A stretch of DNA of 64,000 nucleotides from an uncultured Chitinophagaceae bacterium (GTDB taxonomy: Bacteria > Bacteroidota > Bacteroidia > Chitinophagales > Chitinophagaceae), in NCBI GenBank assembly GCA_937862815.1, contig CALMED010000002.1:1-64000 (forward strand), given 5' to 3'. Below are positions 8,017 through 15,618 of the stretch, in pieces; position 1 is the stretch's first letter; every line of letters begins with the position of its first letter. The notes under the pieces were generated by a model. It was not told the origin of the DNA and searched no databases. It saw only the letters and a list, made by a program, of their open reading frames with translations. A program made the translations under genes and the position numbers.

Positions 8017-8532
8017 TTGACCGACAAGGCCGCCGAGACCGAATTTTTACACCTGCTCCAGGAACACCAGGGACTGCTGCACAAAGTGTGCAGGGTGTAT
8101 GCTACCCGTGAGGCGGAGAAGGAAGACCTGTTCCAGGAGATGGTGGTCCAGCTCTGGAAAGCTTATGGCAGCTTCCGCGGCGAGGCCAAGTTCAGCACCT
8201 GGATGTACCGCATCGCCCTCAACACGGCTATATCGGCCATCCGCAAAAAGGACAGCCGGGTGCAACTCAGTTTCCCCGAGTTTGTGCCCCGCGACCTGGC
8301 CGATGAGAAGCACGATGAGCTGGCAGAGGAGCGCAGGAGCAACCTTTACCGGGCCATTGGCCAGCTTACCGAACTGGAAAAAGCCATTGTGATGCTGTAC
8401 CTCGAAGACAAAAGCTACGACGAGATGCAGGATATCCTGGGGATCAACTCCGGCAACCTCCGGGTGAAAATGACCCGCATCAAGGATAAATTACGTCAAC
8501 TTACAAACGCAGTGCCGTATGGAACTCGATGA
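8017..8532 (+). CDS. ECF-type RNA polymerase sigma factor
   Basis: A 171-residue sigma-70 family protein with region 2 (EKEDLFQEMVVQLWKAYGSF…FSTWMYRIALN) and region 4 (LEKAIVMLYLEDKSYDEMQDILGI…) but no region 1 or 3, hence extracytoplasmic-function class. The family N-terminus is reached only by using TTG 8017; the next ATG (the M of FQEM) is inside region 2, so TTG is the likely start. Its 3' end overlaps the next gene by 14 bp, indicating coupled translation with a membrane protein that probably acts as its anti-sigma or sensor partner. Confidence 0.9.
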   Translation: MTDKAAETEFLHLLQEHQGLLHKVCRVYATREAEKEDLFQEMVVQLWKAYGSFRGEAKFSTWMYRIALNTAISAIRKKDSRVQLSFPEFVPRDLADEKHDELAEERRSNLYRAIGQLTELEKAIVMLYLEDKSYDEMQDILGINSGNLRVKMTRIKDKLRQLTNAVPYGTR

Positions 8533-9148
8533 ATTAAAAGGGATCTGGAAGGAAGCGGCTGCCGCCACGCCGGTGGCCTCCGGCGAACAGCTGCATGAAA
8601 TGCTGCAGCAACGGTCACGAAGTCCCATTGCCAAGATGAAGCGCAACCTGCGCTGGGAACTGGCAGTGTTGATTGCGCTGTATGCCTGGGTGATAACGGA
8701 TGCTTTTCTGCGCTACTCCGGCGGCATGCTCAGTCTCGCCTGGTTGCTGGTAATTATCGGGCTGGCCTTCCTGGGCTACTATTACAAAAAAATGCAGCTG
8801 CTCCGCCGGATGGAATGCGTTACCTGCGAGGTGAAGTCGAATCTGCAGCAACAGGTACAGATGCTGGAAAAATACGTACGCCTGTACCTGGTGGTGGGCA
8901 CGGCCCTGTTGCCGGTGGTGGTGTTGATCGCCGGGCTGATCGGCTATTTCTATGCGCCCACGACACCATCCGGTCCCGACCTCCGCCGGGATCCCGCCTT
9001 CTTTCTCATCTTCCTGGGCGCCCTGGTGGTGATCGGCGCCGTACTCACCGTACCCGTGTGGTTTATCAACAAATGGTACATCCGCAAACTGTATGGCCAG
9101 CACATAGACAAACTAAAGGCCGTGCTGGCAGAGATGGAATCCCTATAA
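8519..9148 (+). CDS. Four-helix membrane protein, probable partner/anti-sigma of the ECF sigma
   Basis: A 209-residue protein with a soluble N-terminal ~45 residues (MELDELKGIWKEAA…) and hydrophobic segments near 46-65, 72-90, 122-147 and 160-185. The charged cytosolic parts include a cysteine pair (CVTC) around residue 100. ATG 8519 lies inside the sigma gene, so the two are translationally coupled. Such a gene order is the hallmark of a sigma/anti-sigma pair, although no zinc-binding anti-sigma (HX3CX2C) motif is present. I do not recognise a named family. Confidence 0.7.
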   Translation: MELDELKGIWKEAAAATPVASGEQLHEMLQQRSRSPIAKMKRNLRWELAVLIALYAWVITDAFLRYSGGMLSLAWLLVIIGLAFLGYYYKKMQLLRRMECVTCEVKSNLQQQVQMLEKYVRLYLVVGTALLPVVVLIAGLIGYFYAPTTPSGPDLRRDPAFFLIFLGALVVIGAVLTVPVWFINKWYIRKLYGQHIDKLKAVLAEMESL

Positions 9149-9188
9149 CCCTTACCACTATCATTTCTCTTTTCACTTATACATTTTT

Positions 9189-10040
9189 ATGAAACGACTG
9201 ATATCCTTCCTCCTGTTCTGCCTGCCCTTCTTTTCCGCACCGGCACAAAGCCTGCTGTGGGAAGTAAGCGGTAACGGTCTCGCCAAACCCTCTTATGTGT
9301 TTGGCACCATCCACATGATCTGTAAAGAAGATTACCTGATGACGGAGGTAATCCGCCAAAAATTCAACCAGGCCGACTCGGTATTCCTGGAGCTGGATAT
9401 GGACGATCCCCGGCTGCAGATGGAGCTGATGAACTATATGCAGCTGGAGAAGGGACAGTCGCTGCGCCAGATCTTCGGCGAAGAAGGCTATACCCGGCTC
9501 GACTCCTTCTTCCGGGTCCGGCTCAACATGTCGGTGAGTCTGTTCAACGGATTCAAGCCTTTTTTTGTATTGAGTATGTTGTACCAGAAAATCCTGGGAT
9601 GCGACGTGCAGGAATCCTATGAGCTCGACTTTGTAAAGATGGCGAAAGCCGCTAAAAAAGATATCCGCGGCCTGGAAACGGTGGCCGACCAGATGGCGGT
9701 ATTTGATTCCATACCCGACACGGAAGAAGCGGCTGCCATTCTCAGGATGATTGACGGATTTGCCGAACAGCAGCAACAGATGCAACAGCTGGTGAAGCGC
9801 TACCTGCAGCAGGACGTGGAGGGGCTGGTGCAGATGACCCTGGAGTCGCCCGATATCATGAACGCCGGTGAACGGCTGCTGAAAAACCGCAACCAGAACT
9901 GGATTCCCCGTATGGAAACGTCCATGCGCACCGGCAGCAGTTTTTTTGCCGTGGGAGCCGCCCACCTGGGCGGGACCTACGGGGTGCTGGCCCTGCTGCG
10001 GCAGGCGGGTTATACCGTAAAGCCGGTATCCATCCGTTAG
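9189..10040 (+). CDS. TraB/GumN (Tiki-like) family protein
   Basis: A 283-residue exported protein (signal peptide MKRLISFLLFCLPFFSAPAQ). It carries the two family hallmarks: the N-terminal GTIH motif (FGTIHMIC) with a downstream ELD, and the C-terminal GAAHLGG followed by a Leu-rich helix. The fold belongs to the erythromycin-esterase/Tiki metalloprotease group; the conserved Gly-x-x-His pairs may bind metal, but a substrate is unknown for bacterial members. It follows the sigma/membrane gene pair by 40 bp in the same direction and may be in that transcription unit. Confidence 0.9.
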   Translation: MKRLISFLLFCLPFFSAPAQSLLWEVSGNGLAKPSYVFGTIHMICKEDYLMTEVIRQKFNQADSVFLELDMDDPRLQMELMNYMQLEKGQSLRQIFGEEGYTRLDSFFRVRLNMSVSLFNGFKPFFVLSMLYQKILGCDVQESYELDFVKMAKAAKKDIRGLETVADQMAVFDSIPDTEEAAAILRMIDGFAEQQQQMQQLVKRYLQQDVEGLVQMTLESPDIMNAGERLLKNRNQNWIPRMETSMRTGSSFFAVGAAHLGGTYGVLALLRQAGYTVKPVSIR

Positions 10041-10067
10041 GCTGCTGTTAAAACGGTGTCACATTCA

Positions 10068-10090
10068 CCCGCCGGCAGGCGGGTTTTTTG
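10068..10090 (+). terminator. Terminator after the TraB/GumN gene
   Basis: CCCGCC-GGCA-GGCGGG followed by six T. It is flanked by inverted copies of GTCACATTC (10058-10066) and GAATGTGAC (10124-10132). Confidence 0.85.
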
Positions 10091-10118
10091 ATCATCCGCC
10101 CTGTGCTGATGCCGGCAA

Positions 10119-10146
10119 TGCAAGAATGTGACGAATGTTACTTGCA
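10119..10146. promoter_or_regulatory. Inverted repeat upstream of the MBL-rhodanese gene
   Basis: TGCAAG (10119-10124) and CTTGCA (10141-10146) flank a 16-nt centre containing AATGTGACGAATGTTAC, which repeats AATGT and has near-palindromic GTGAC/GTTAC. It may be an operator for the sulfur gene 98 bp downstream. The regulator is unknown. Confidence 0.35.
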
Positions 10147-10243
10147 GGCGCTTCCGGCTGTCGGATATTTGCATTCCGCCGGTAAAGCAATAACTTAATC
10201 TGCCGGACGGGAGTTAACGTAATCATCAAAAAAATTATCAGCT

Positions 10244-11665
10244 ATGTTTTTCCAGCACGTGTACGACAAATCCCTGGCACAGGCCAGCTATTTCATCGGA
10301 TGCCAGAAGGCAGGTGTAGCCATGGTCATTGACCCCAAACGCGATGTGGATACCTATCTCGAAATCGCGAAGCAGAACAAGATGGAGATCACGCATGTGG
10401 CGGAGACCCATATCCATGCCGACTTTCTCTCGGGCGCCCGCGAACTGGCCGCCTTCACCGGCGCCAAGCTCTACCTGAGCGATGAAGGTGGTCCGGGCTG
10501 GGAGTATGAGTTCGATCACGTGGGCCTGAAAGACGGCGACACCTTTATGGTGGGCAACCTCAAAATCGAAGTGCTGCACACCCCCGGGCACACCCCCGAA
10601 AGCATCAGCTTCCTCCTCACCGATACACCGGCCAGCCCCGAACCCGTCATGATCTTCACCGGCGACTTCGTCTTTGTAGGCGACATCGGCCGTCCCGACC
10701 TGCTGGAAGAGGCAGCTGGTTTTGTGGGTACCAAAGAAGCCGGTGCCCACGAAATGTACAAATCCATCAACCGCTTCAACGCCCTGGCCGACTACATCCA
10801 GGTATGGCCCGGCCACGGAGCCGGCAGCGCCTGCGGAAAAGCACTGGGCGCCGTGCCCAGCTCCACCGTGGGGTATGAAAAAGTGCGCAACTGGGCCTTT
10901 CAGTATGCCACCAACGAGAACGGCTTTGTGAAGTACCTGCTGGAAGACCAGCCGGAACCCCCGAAGTATTTCGCCATGATGAAGAAGCTGAACAAAGTGG
11001 ATCGTCCCCTGCTCACCGAAGTGCCCCGCCTGAAGCAACTCACCAAAGAAGAGTTTGCCGCAGCGCAGCAGAAGGGCATCAAAGTCATTGACACCCGCAG
11101 CAAGGTGGATTTCACTAAGGGATATATTCCCGGCAGCATCAACATCCAGAACAACAATTCCCTGGCTACCTGGGCCGGCTGGTTCCTCAATTACGACGAG
11201 TCGTTTATCATCGTTGCCCCTGAAGAGCAGACCGAAGACATCACCCGCAAGCTGATGCGCATCGGGCTGGATAACATTCTGGGCTTTGTGCCCGGCGTGG
11301 AGGTGTGGACCGAACTGGGACATACCCTTGAGCAACGCGAAGATGTAGGGCTGGAGGAATTCAAATCGCTCGTGCAGCGGGATAACGTGCAGGTGGTGGA
11401 TGTTCGCGGCGCGGCCGAATACAAAGCCGGCCACGTGGAAGGCGCCATCAACCTGTTTGTAGGTAAAATTGATCAGCACCTCGACAAGCTGGATACCGGC
11501 AAAGACATCGTGATCCACTGCCAGGCAGGCGACCGTTCGTCCATCGCCTCCTCGGTGCTGGCCCGCCACGGCATCCGCGTGAAGAACTACACCGGCGGCT
11601 ATGCCGAATGGGTAGGCACCGGCAACCCGGTTGTCACCGGAACGGAACAGTTGGCAACAGCATAA
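10244..11665 (+). CDS. Persulfide dioxygenase-rhodanese fusion (CstB-like MBL hydrolase)
   Basis: A 473-residue cytosolic protein. An N-terminal metallo-beta-lactamase domain of the ETHE1 type has THIHADF (His56, His58, Asp60), HTPGHT and GDFVFVGDIGRPDL as iron ligands and surrounding loops. Two rhodanese domains follow: the first (~275-365) has lost its active-site cysteine (FIIVAPEE), while the second (~375-465) has Cys426 in HCQAGDRSS. The same order (MBL, dead rhodanese, live rhodanese) occurs in CstB, which oxidises persulfides and makes thiosulfate. The role inferred is sulfide/persulfide detoxification. The neighbouring peroxiredoxin supports a thiol-stress context. Confidence 0.9.
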   Translation: MFFQHVYDKSLAQASYFIGCQKAGVAMVIDPKRDVDTYLEIAKQNKMEITHVAETHIHADFLSGARELAAFTGAKLYLSDEGGPGWEYEFDHVGLKDGDTFMVGNLKIEVLHTPGHTPESISFLLTDTPASPEPVMIFTGDFVFVGDIGRPDLLEEAAGFVGTKEAGAHEMYKSINRFNALADYIQVWPGHGAGSACGKALGAVPSSTVGYEKVRNWAFQYATNENGFVKYLLEDQPEPPKYFAMMKKLNKVDRPLLTEVPRLKQLTKEEFAAAQQKGIKVIDTRSKVDFTKGYIPGSINIQNNNSLATWAGWFLNYDESFIIVAPEEQTEDITRKLMRIGLDNILGFVPGVEVWTELGHTLEQREDVGLEEFKSLVQRDNVQVVDVRGAAEYKAGHVEGAINLFVGKIDQHLDKLDTGKDIVIHCQAGDRSSIASSVLARHGIRVKNYTGGYAEWVGTGNPVVTGTEQLATA

Positions 11666-11680
11666 ACATGTAACACAACA

Positions 11681-11705
11681 AGCGGGGCAGGTCCCCGCTT
11701 TTTTT
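11681..11705 (+). terminator. Terminator after the MBL-rhodanese gene
   Basis: AGCGGGG-CAGGT-CCCCGCT followed by seven T. Confidence 0.88.
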
Positions 11706-11728
11706 ATCCATTTTTTAAAAAACCTTGT

Positions 11729-12376
11729 ATGGAACAACCACTCATCAACCCCATGCCCCGCATTGGCGACCGGGCGCCCGACTTTCACGCCGTAACCACC
11801 ACCGGACCGCTTACCTTCAGCGATTACAACAAAGGCAGCTGGGTGATCCTGTTTTCGCATCCGGCCGATTTTACCCCGGTGTGCACCACTGAAATGAGCG
11901 GCTTTGCGAAGGAAAAGGATTTTTTTGCCGCCCACAACACCAAACTCATGGGGCTGAGCATCGACAGCATCCATTCCCATATCGCCTGGGTAAACGCAGT
12001 GAACGAAAAAACCGGCGTGTTGTTTGAGTTCCCCATTATTGCCGACCTCGACATGAAAGTGGCCAAACTCTACGGCATGCTGCAACCCGGCGAAAGCGAA
12101 ACCGCCGCGGTGCGGGCTGTTTTTATCATTGATCCCGAAGGTATGATCCGCCTCATCATGTATTACCCGCTCAACATCGGGCGCAACATGGATGAAATCA
12201 AGCGGGCCCTGCTGGCCCTGCAAACAGCCAGCAAGCACAGCGTGGCCTGTCCGCTCGACTGGCGGCCCGGTGATAAGGTAATTGTTCCGGCACCCAAAAC
12301 GCTGGAAGGCCTGGCCGAGCGCAAGAAAAGTGACCTGGAGATGGTGGACTGGTACCTGGCGAAGAAGTTGTTGTAA
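11729..12376 (+). CDS. Peroxiredoxin, Prx6/1-Cys type
   Basis: A 215-residue AhpC/TSA-superfamily peroxidase that reduces H2O2 and organic peroxides. The peroxidatic cysteine is Cys52 in the PxxxTxxC context (PADFTPVCTTE). The long C-terminal extension (PLDWRPGD…DWYLAKK) is typical of the Prx6 subfamily. A second cysteine (Cys174, VACPLDW) sits where some archaeal/bacterial Prx6 members have a resolving residue, so a 2-Cys mechanism is possible. It is cytosolic with no signal peptide, preceded by a terminator and thus separately transcribed. Confidence 0.94.
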   Translation: MEQPLINPMPRIGDRAPDFHAVTTTGPLTFSDYNKGSWVILFSHPADFTPVCTTEMSGFAKEKDFFAAHNTKLMGLSIDSIHSHIAWVNAVNEKTGVLFEFPIIADLDMKVAKLYGMLQPGESETAAVRAVFIIDPEGMIRLIMYYPLNIGRNMDEIKRALLALQTASKHSVACPLDWRPGDKVIVPAPKTLEGLAERKKSDLEMVDWYLAKKLL

Positions 12377-12409
12377 ACAGCAGGAGAAAGCTTCGCTTTT
12401 CTGGGTTCA

Positions 12410-12500
12410 AACACGGAGTTGGGAGAGCACGGGGTGGTACGGAGGAAGGCGCCAATGATAACGCCTGCGTGTAACGCTGCGTCCTCCGAACCTCCGTGTT
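12410..12500. repeat. REP-like nested inverted repeat between convergent genes
   Basis: Three nested arm pairs: AACACGGAG/CTCCGTGTT (12410-12418, 12492-12500), CGGAGGA/TCCTCCG (12440-12446, 12482-12488) and AGGCG/CGCCT (12447-12451, 12462-12466). The CACGGAG wording recurs at 42640-42690. It occupies the gap between the convergent peroxiredoxin and GH31 genes and may act as a bidirectional terminator. Confidence 0.55.
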
Positions 12501-12505
12501 TTCTA

Positions 12506-14929
12506 TTACTGGCGTAGTTCCACCCGCAGGGACTGCCCGTTCCAGTTGAGGCCGCTTACGCGTATACTGTTTCCTTCGCGGCTGAAGTTGCTGGTCCTGC
12601 TGTTGTTTACATTCACAAGCCGGGGATTTCCCACCCCGTGTATCCACAGGTCCACCACCCGCTTTTCCGGCTGGCCGGGGTAGCTGCCGGTGGCGCTGAT
12701 CTCCACCCGTGTGCGCCTGCCTTTGCGGGTTGTCTTAACACGGATCTCTTCGTACTTGTTTTTTTCCAGTGCATCGGTGGCTTGCCCATCATCTTCATAA
12801 AAACTGTTGTAGCTGTCGCCTGCTGCCGGATAGTAGTGAAAGATCCATTTTCCGGCCGGGTAGGAACCGGTGTTTTCAAATACCGGTTTCATGGGTACCA
12901 CGGCCCCGGCTTTTACAAACACCGGAATGGTGGCGGCTTCGGTGGGCACTTCCATCCAGCGTCCGCCCTGCAGCCGTTCGGTGGGGCGGTGAAAATCGTA
13001 CCAGTCGCCCCGCGGCAGATACAGCCGGCGGGTGGTGGCGCCCGGCTCCAGCACTGGAGCCACCAGCAGGTGCGGGCCGAAATAATACTGATCGGTGGCG
13101 TTGAATAATTCCCGATCGCTGGTATCGGTATAAAACAGGGGCCGCACAAAGGGGGATCCGTTGCGGGCCGATTCGCGGGCCAGGTTGTAGACGTAGGGCA
13201 TGAGGCGGTACCGCAGCTCAATGGTGCTGCGCAGGATGGACTTATCGGGCTCGTCGTAAAATACCGGTTCGCTTTCAATGCTGGGAGCGTTGGCTTCTGG
13301 GGCGGCCACGCTGCCGTGCGGGCGGAAGATGGGGCTGAAGACGGCCATCTGCAGCCAGCGCCGGTACAGCTCGGGATCGCGTTGGCCCATGGCAAAGCCA
13401 CCGGCGTCGCTGTGCATGGTGGGGATGCCGCTGAGACCGGTGCCCATCATAACGGGCAGCTGGGCACGGAGGCCTTTCCAGCTGCGGTCCACATCGCCGC
13501 TCCAGGGGAAGGAGCCATAGCGCCAGGTGCCGGCATAGCCGCTGCGGTTGAGGTGAAAGAGCCGCTGGTTGGGGTAATGCTGTGCATATTTCTCAAATAG
13601 CATCTGGCTCCAGAGATGGCCGTACAGGTTGTGCACTTCATCGGCAGAAAACAAGCGATCGTGTCCCTGGTCTTTCAGGTTGTGGTAGAGGTAGTCGGGG
13701 TGTTTCTCCGGCTCCCCCAGGTCGCCCCACCAGCCGGCAACGCCTTTCTGAATCTGTGCATCGTACTTGCTCCAGAACCAGTCTTTGGTTTTTTGCTGAA
13801 AGATGTCGAGCAGTCCGGCGTGGCCAAAGTAAAACTCTTTGATGCCAACGGTATCGCCTTGCTGATTGACGGCATGCAGCTTCTCCTGCTGGGTGGATAA
13901 ATAGTTGAAGGATTCGGCCAGCACAAAGGGTTCGGTGATGAGGATGGTTTTGATCTGCTGGTCGGCCAGCTGCCGGATCATCTCTTCCGGCCGGGGGAAG
14001 CGCTTGCGGTCCCAGTCGAGGTTGCCCATGTTCCAGGCGCCGTGTACCCCGTCGCCAAACCAGAACAGGTCAATGATCACCGCGTCGAAGGGGAATCCTT
14101 CTTTCTTCATGCGCCCGGCGATTTCCATCACTTCGTCCTGCGTTTTGTAGCCGAAGCGGCTCATGAAGTTGCCCAGGGCCCAGCGGGGCGGCAGCGGCAT
14201 GCGGCCCACCAGCGAGGTGAAACGCTCGATGAGGGTGGCAGGGTTGCGGCCGATGAACGTGTAGAACTGCAGCTTGCCGGCCCGGAGGCCCACCCGCAGT
14301 TCGTTGGCGGCCGCCTTGCCGATGTCGAAGTACCCCCGCGAGGGATTATCGAAAAACAGGCCGTAGCCCCGCCCCGAGAGGAGTACGGGCAGGGAGTAGT
14401 TGAGGTTATCGGCATCGGTGCTGTAGCCGTACCAGGGGTTGTTGTTCAGCTCCACCCGGTATCCGTTGCGGTTGAGCGGCAGGGAGCGGGAACCCGTGCC
14501 GAAGAATGGTTCACCGGGCGCGATCCGGAACAGCAGTTCATGGTGGCCGTCTGCCTGCCGGTATCCGGTAAACGAGGCGCCGCGGCCATTGGCCCCGATG
14601 AATACCTGTACCGGTTGTTTGTGGATGTTCACCACCAGGGTACCGGCGCCCAGCTGCAGCAGTTCCGCATCATCGCGGAGGATGCGGGGTGCCGCCTCCG
14701 GTTGTTGAACCACCGCATTGCTCACCTGCTCGCCCGCGTAGCCGTTTGCTTCAAAAGTGGTTTGCAGCAGTTCGTTGGGAAACTGCCGGAACTGCAGCGA
14801 GCCCTTGCTGGTGACTACATACACGGTCCCGTCACGCACGAGTACCTGTTGAAAAACCCCCAGGTCATCCTGGGCAAGTGCGGCGGCGCCTGTCAGCAGC
14901 ACCCAAAGAATCAGTGTGATTTTTTTCAT
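12506..14929 (-). CDS. Glycoside hydrolase family 31 (alpha-glucosidase/alpha-xylosidase type)
   Basis: An 807-residue exported enzyme (signal peptide MKKITLILWVLLTGAAALAQ). After an N-terminal beta-sandwich (to ~245) comes the GH31 barrel. VIIDLFWFGDG and WNMGNLDWD form the early substrate loops, the nucleophile is Asp403 in WWGDLGEP, and the acid/base is Asp479 in WSGDVDRSW. A late RPLFYTD and DQYYFGPHLLVAPV block is typical, then beta domains to the end. Predicted to release alpha-linked glucose or xylose in the periplasm or at the outer membrane. Exact linkage cannot be read. There is no SusC/SusD pair beside it, so it is not in a classical PUL. Confidence 0.93.
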   Translation of the reverse strand: MKKITLILWVLLTGAAALAQDDLGVFQQVLVRDGTVYVVTSKGSLQFRQFPNELLQTTFEANGYAGEQVSNAVVQQPEAAPRILRDDAELLQLGAGTLVVNIHKQPVQVFIGANGRGASFTGYRQADGHHELLFRIAPGEPFFGTGSRSLPLNRNGYRVELNNNPWYGYSTDADNLNYSLPVLLSGRGYGLFFDNPSRGYFDIGKAAANELRVGLRAGKLQFYTFIGRNPATLIERFTSLVGRMPLPPRWALGNFMSRFGYKTQDEVMEIAGRMKKEGFPFDAVIIDLFWFGDGVHGAWNMGNLDWDRKRFPRPEEMIRQLADQQIKTILITEPFVLAESFNYLSTQQEKLHAVNQQGDTVGIKEFYFGHAGLLDIFQQKTKDWFWSKYDAQIQKGVAGWWGDLGEPEKHPDYLYHNLKDQGHDRLFSADEVHNLYGHLWSQMLFEKYAQHYPNQRLFHLNRSGYAGTWRYGSFPWSGDVDRSWKGLRAQLPVMMGTGLSGIPTMHSDAGGFAMGQRDPELYRRWLQMAVFSPIFRPHGSVAAPEANAPSIESEPVFYDEPDKSILRSTIELRYRLMPYVYNLARESARNGSPFVRPLFYTDTSDRELFNATDQYYFGPHLLVAPVLEPGATTRRLYLPRGDWYDFHRPTERLQGGRWMEVPTEAATIPVFVKAGAVVPMKPVFENTGSYPAGKWIFHYYPAAGDSYNSFYEDDGQATDALEKNKYEEIRVKTTRKGRRTRVEISATGSYPGQPEKRVVDLWIHGVGNPRLVNVNNSRTSNFSREGNSIRVSGLNWNGQSLRVELRQ

Positions 14930-15063
14930 GGCAGTTGAACAAATGAAAAAGGCAGGCGGTCATCGCATGCCACACCGAAACTAATGGATTTGATGTAAAT
15001 ACCGCACGGGCCGGTCCGCTAGCCCGGATTTCCCTAACTTGCACACCTTCCTAAATCAAACGT

Positions 15064-15561
15064 ATGGAGTATTCAAAATTAATTTCGGTGACCGGCCTGC
15101 CCGGTTTGTATGAATTGGTGAGCAGTAAAACCGATGGCGCCATCGTGCGCTCGCTGGAAGACGGCAGTTCCCGTTTTGCCGCCACGCGCCAGCATCAGTT
15201 TTCTCACCTGGAAAGCATTGAAGTGTATACGGTACGTGAAAACGTGAACCTGGCGGAGGTGTTCAACGCCATGCTGGCCAGCGGTGTACCCCTGCCCGCG
15301 GAAAAAGACGCCAAGGCGGTGAAAAGCTATTTTGAAAAAGTGTACCCCGATCTCGACTTCGACCGCGTGTACAACAGCGATATGAAAAAGATGGTGCGCT
15401 GGTTAAGCATCATCAGCGACAAGGGCATAGAGATCCGCCTGACCGAAGAAGCGGATGCCGAAACGCCGGCCGCAGCTACCACGCCGGAACCCGCGGAAAC
15501 AGCCGTTCCGGAAGAAAAAGCACCGAAGAAAAAAGCAAAGAAAAAGGAAGAGGGAGCCTGA
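15064..15561 (+). CDS. DUF5606 domain-containing protein
   Basis: A 165-residue cytosolic protein. The first ~125 residues (EYSKLISVTGLPGLYELVSSK…) match the Bacteroidota-specific DUF5606 family, whose N-terminal part resembles a small beta-barrel and whose function is unknown. The tail is low-complexity, first Ala/Pro/Glu-rich then Lys-rich (PKKKAKKKEEGA), as often seen in this family and possibly nucleic-acid binding. It is followed 57 bp later by the M3 peptidase gene in the same direction, so co-transcription is likely. Confidence 0.88.
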   Translation: MEYSKLISVTGLPGLYELVSSKTDGAIVRSLEDGSSRFAATRQHQFSHLESIEVYTVRENVNLAEVFNAMLASGVPLPAEKDAKAVKSYFEKVYPDLDFDRVYNSDMKKMVRWLSIISDKGIEIRLTEEADAETPAAATTPEPAETAVPEEKAPKKKAKKKEEGA

Positions 15562-15618
15562 GTTTCCAACAGCAGTGTCTCACCCTTCTTTGCCCGAATC
15601 AGTACCAAAAATAATCGT

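Noticed and set aside
10238..12238. A 666-codon minus-strand open frame across the persulfide dioxygenase and peroxiredoxin genes
   Set aside because: It is the antisense of two well-supported genes, and no domain is visible in the translation.
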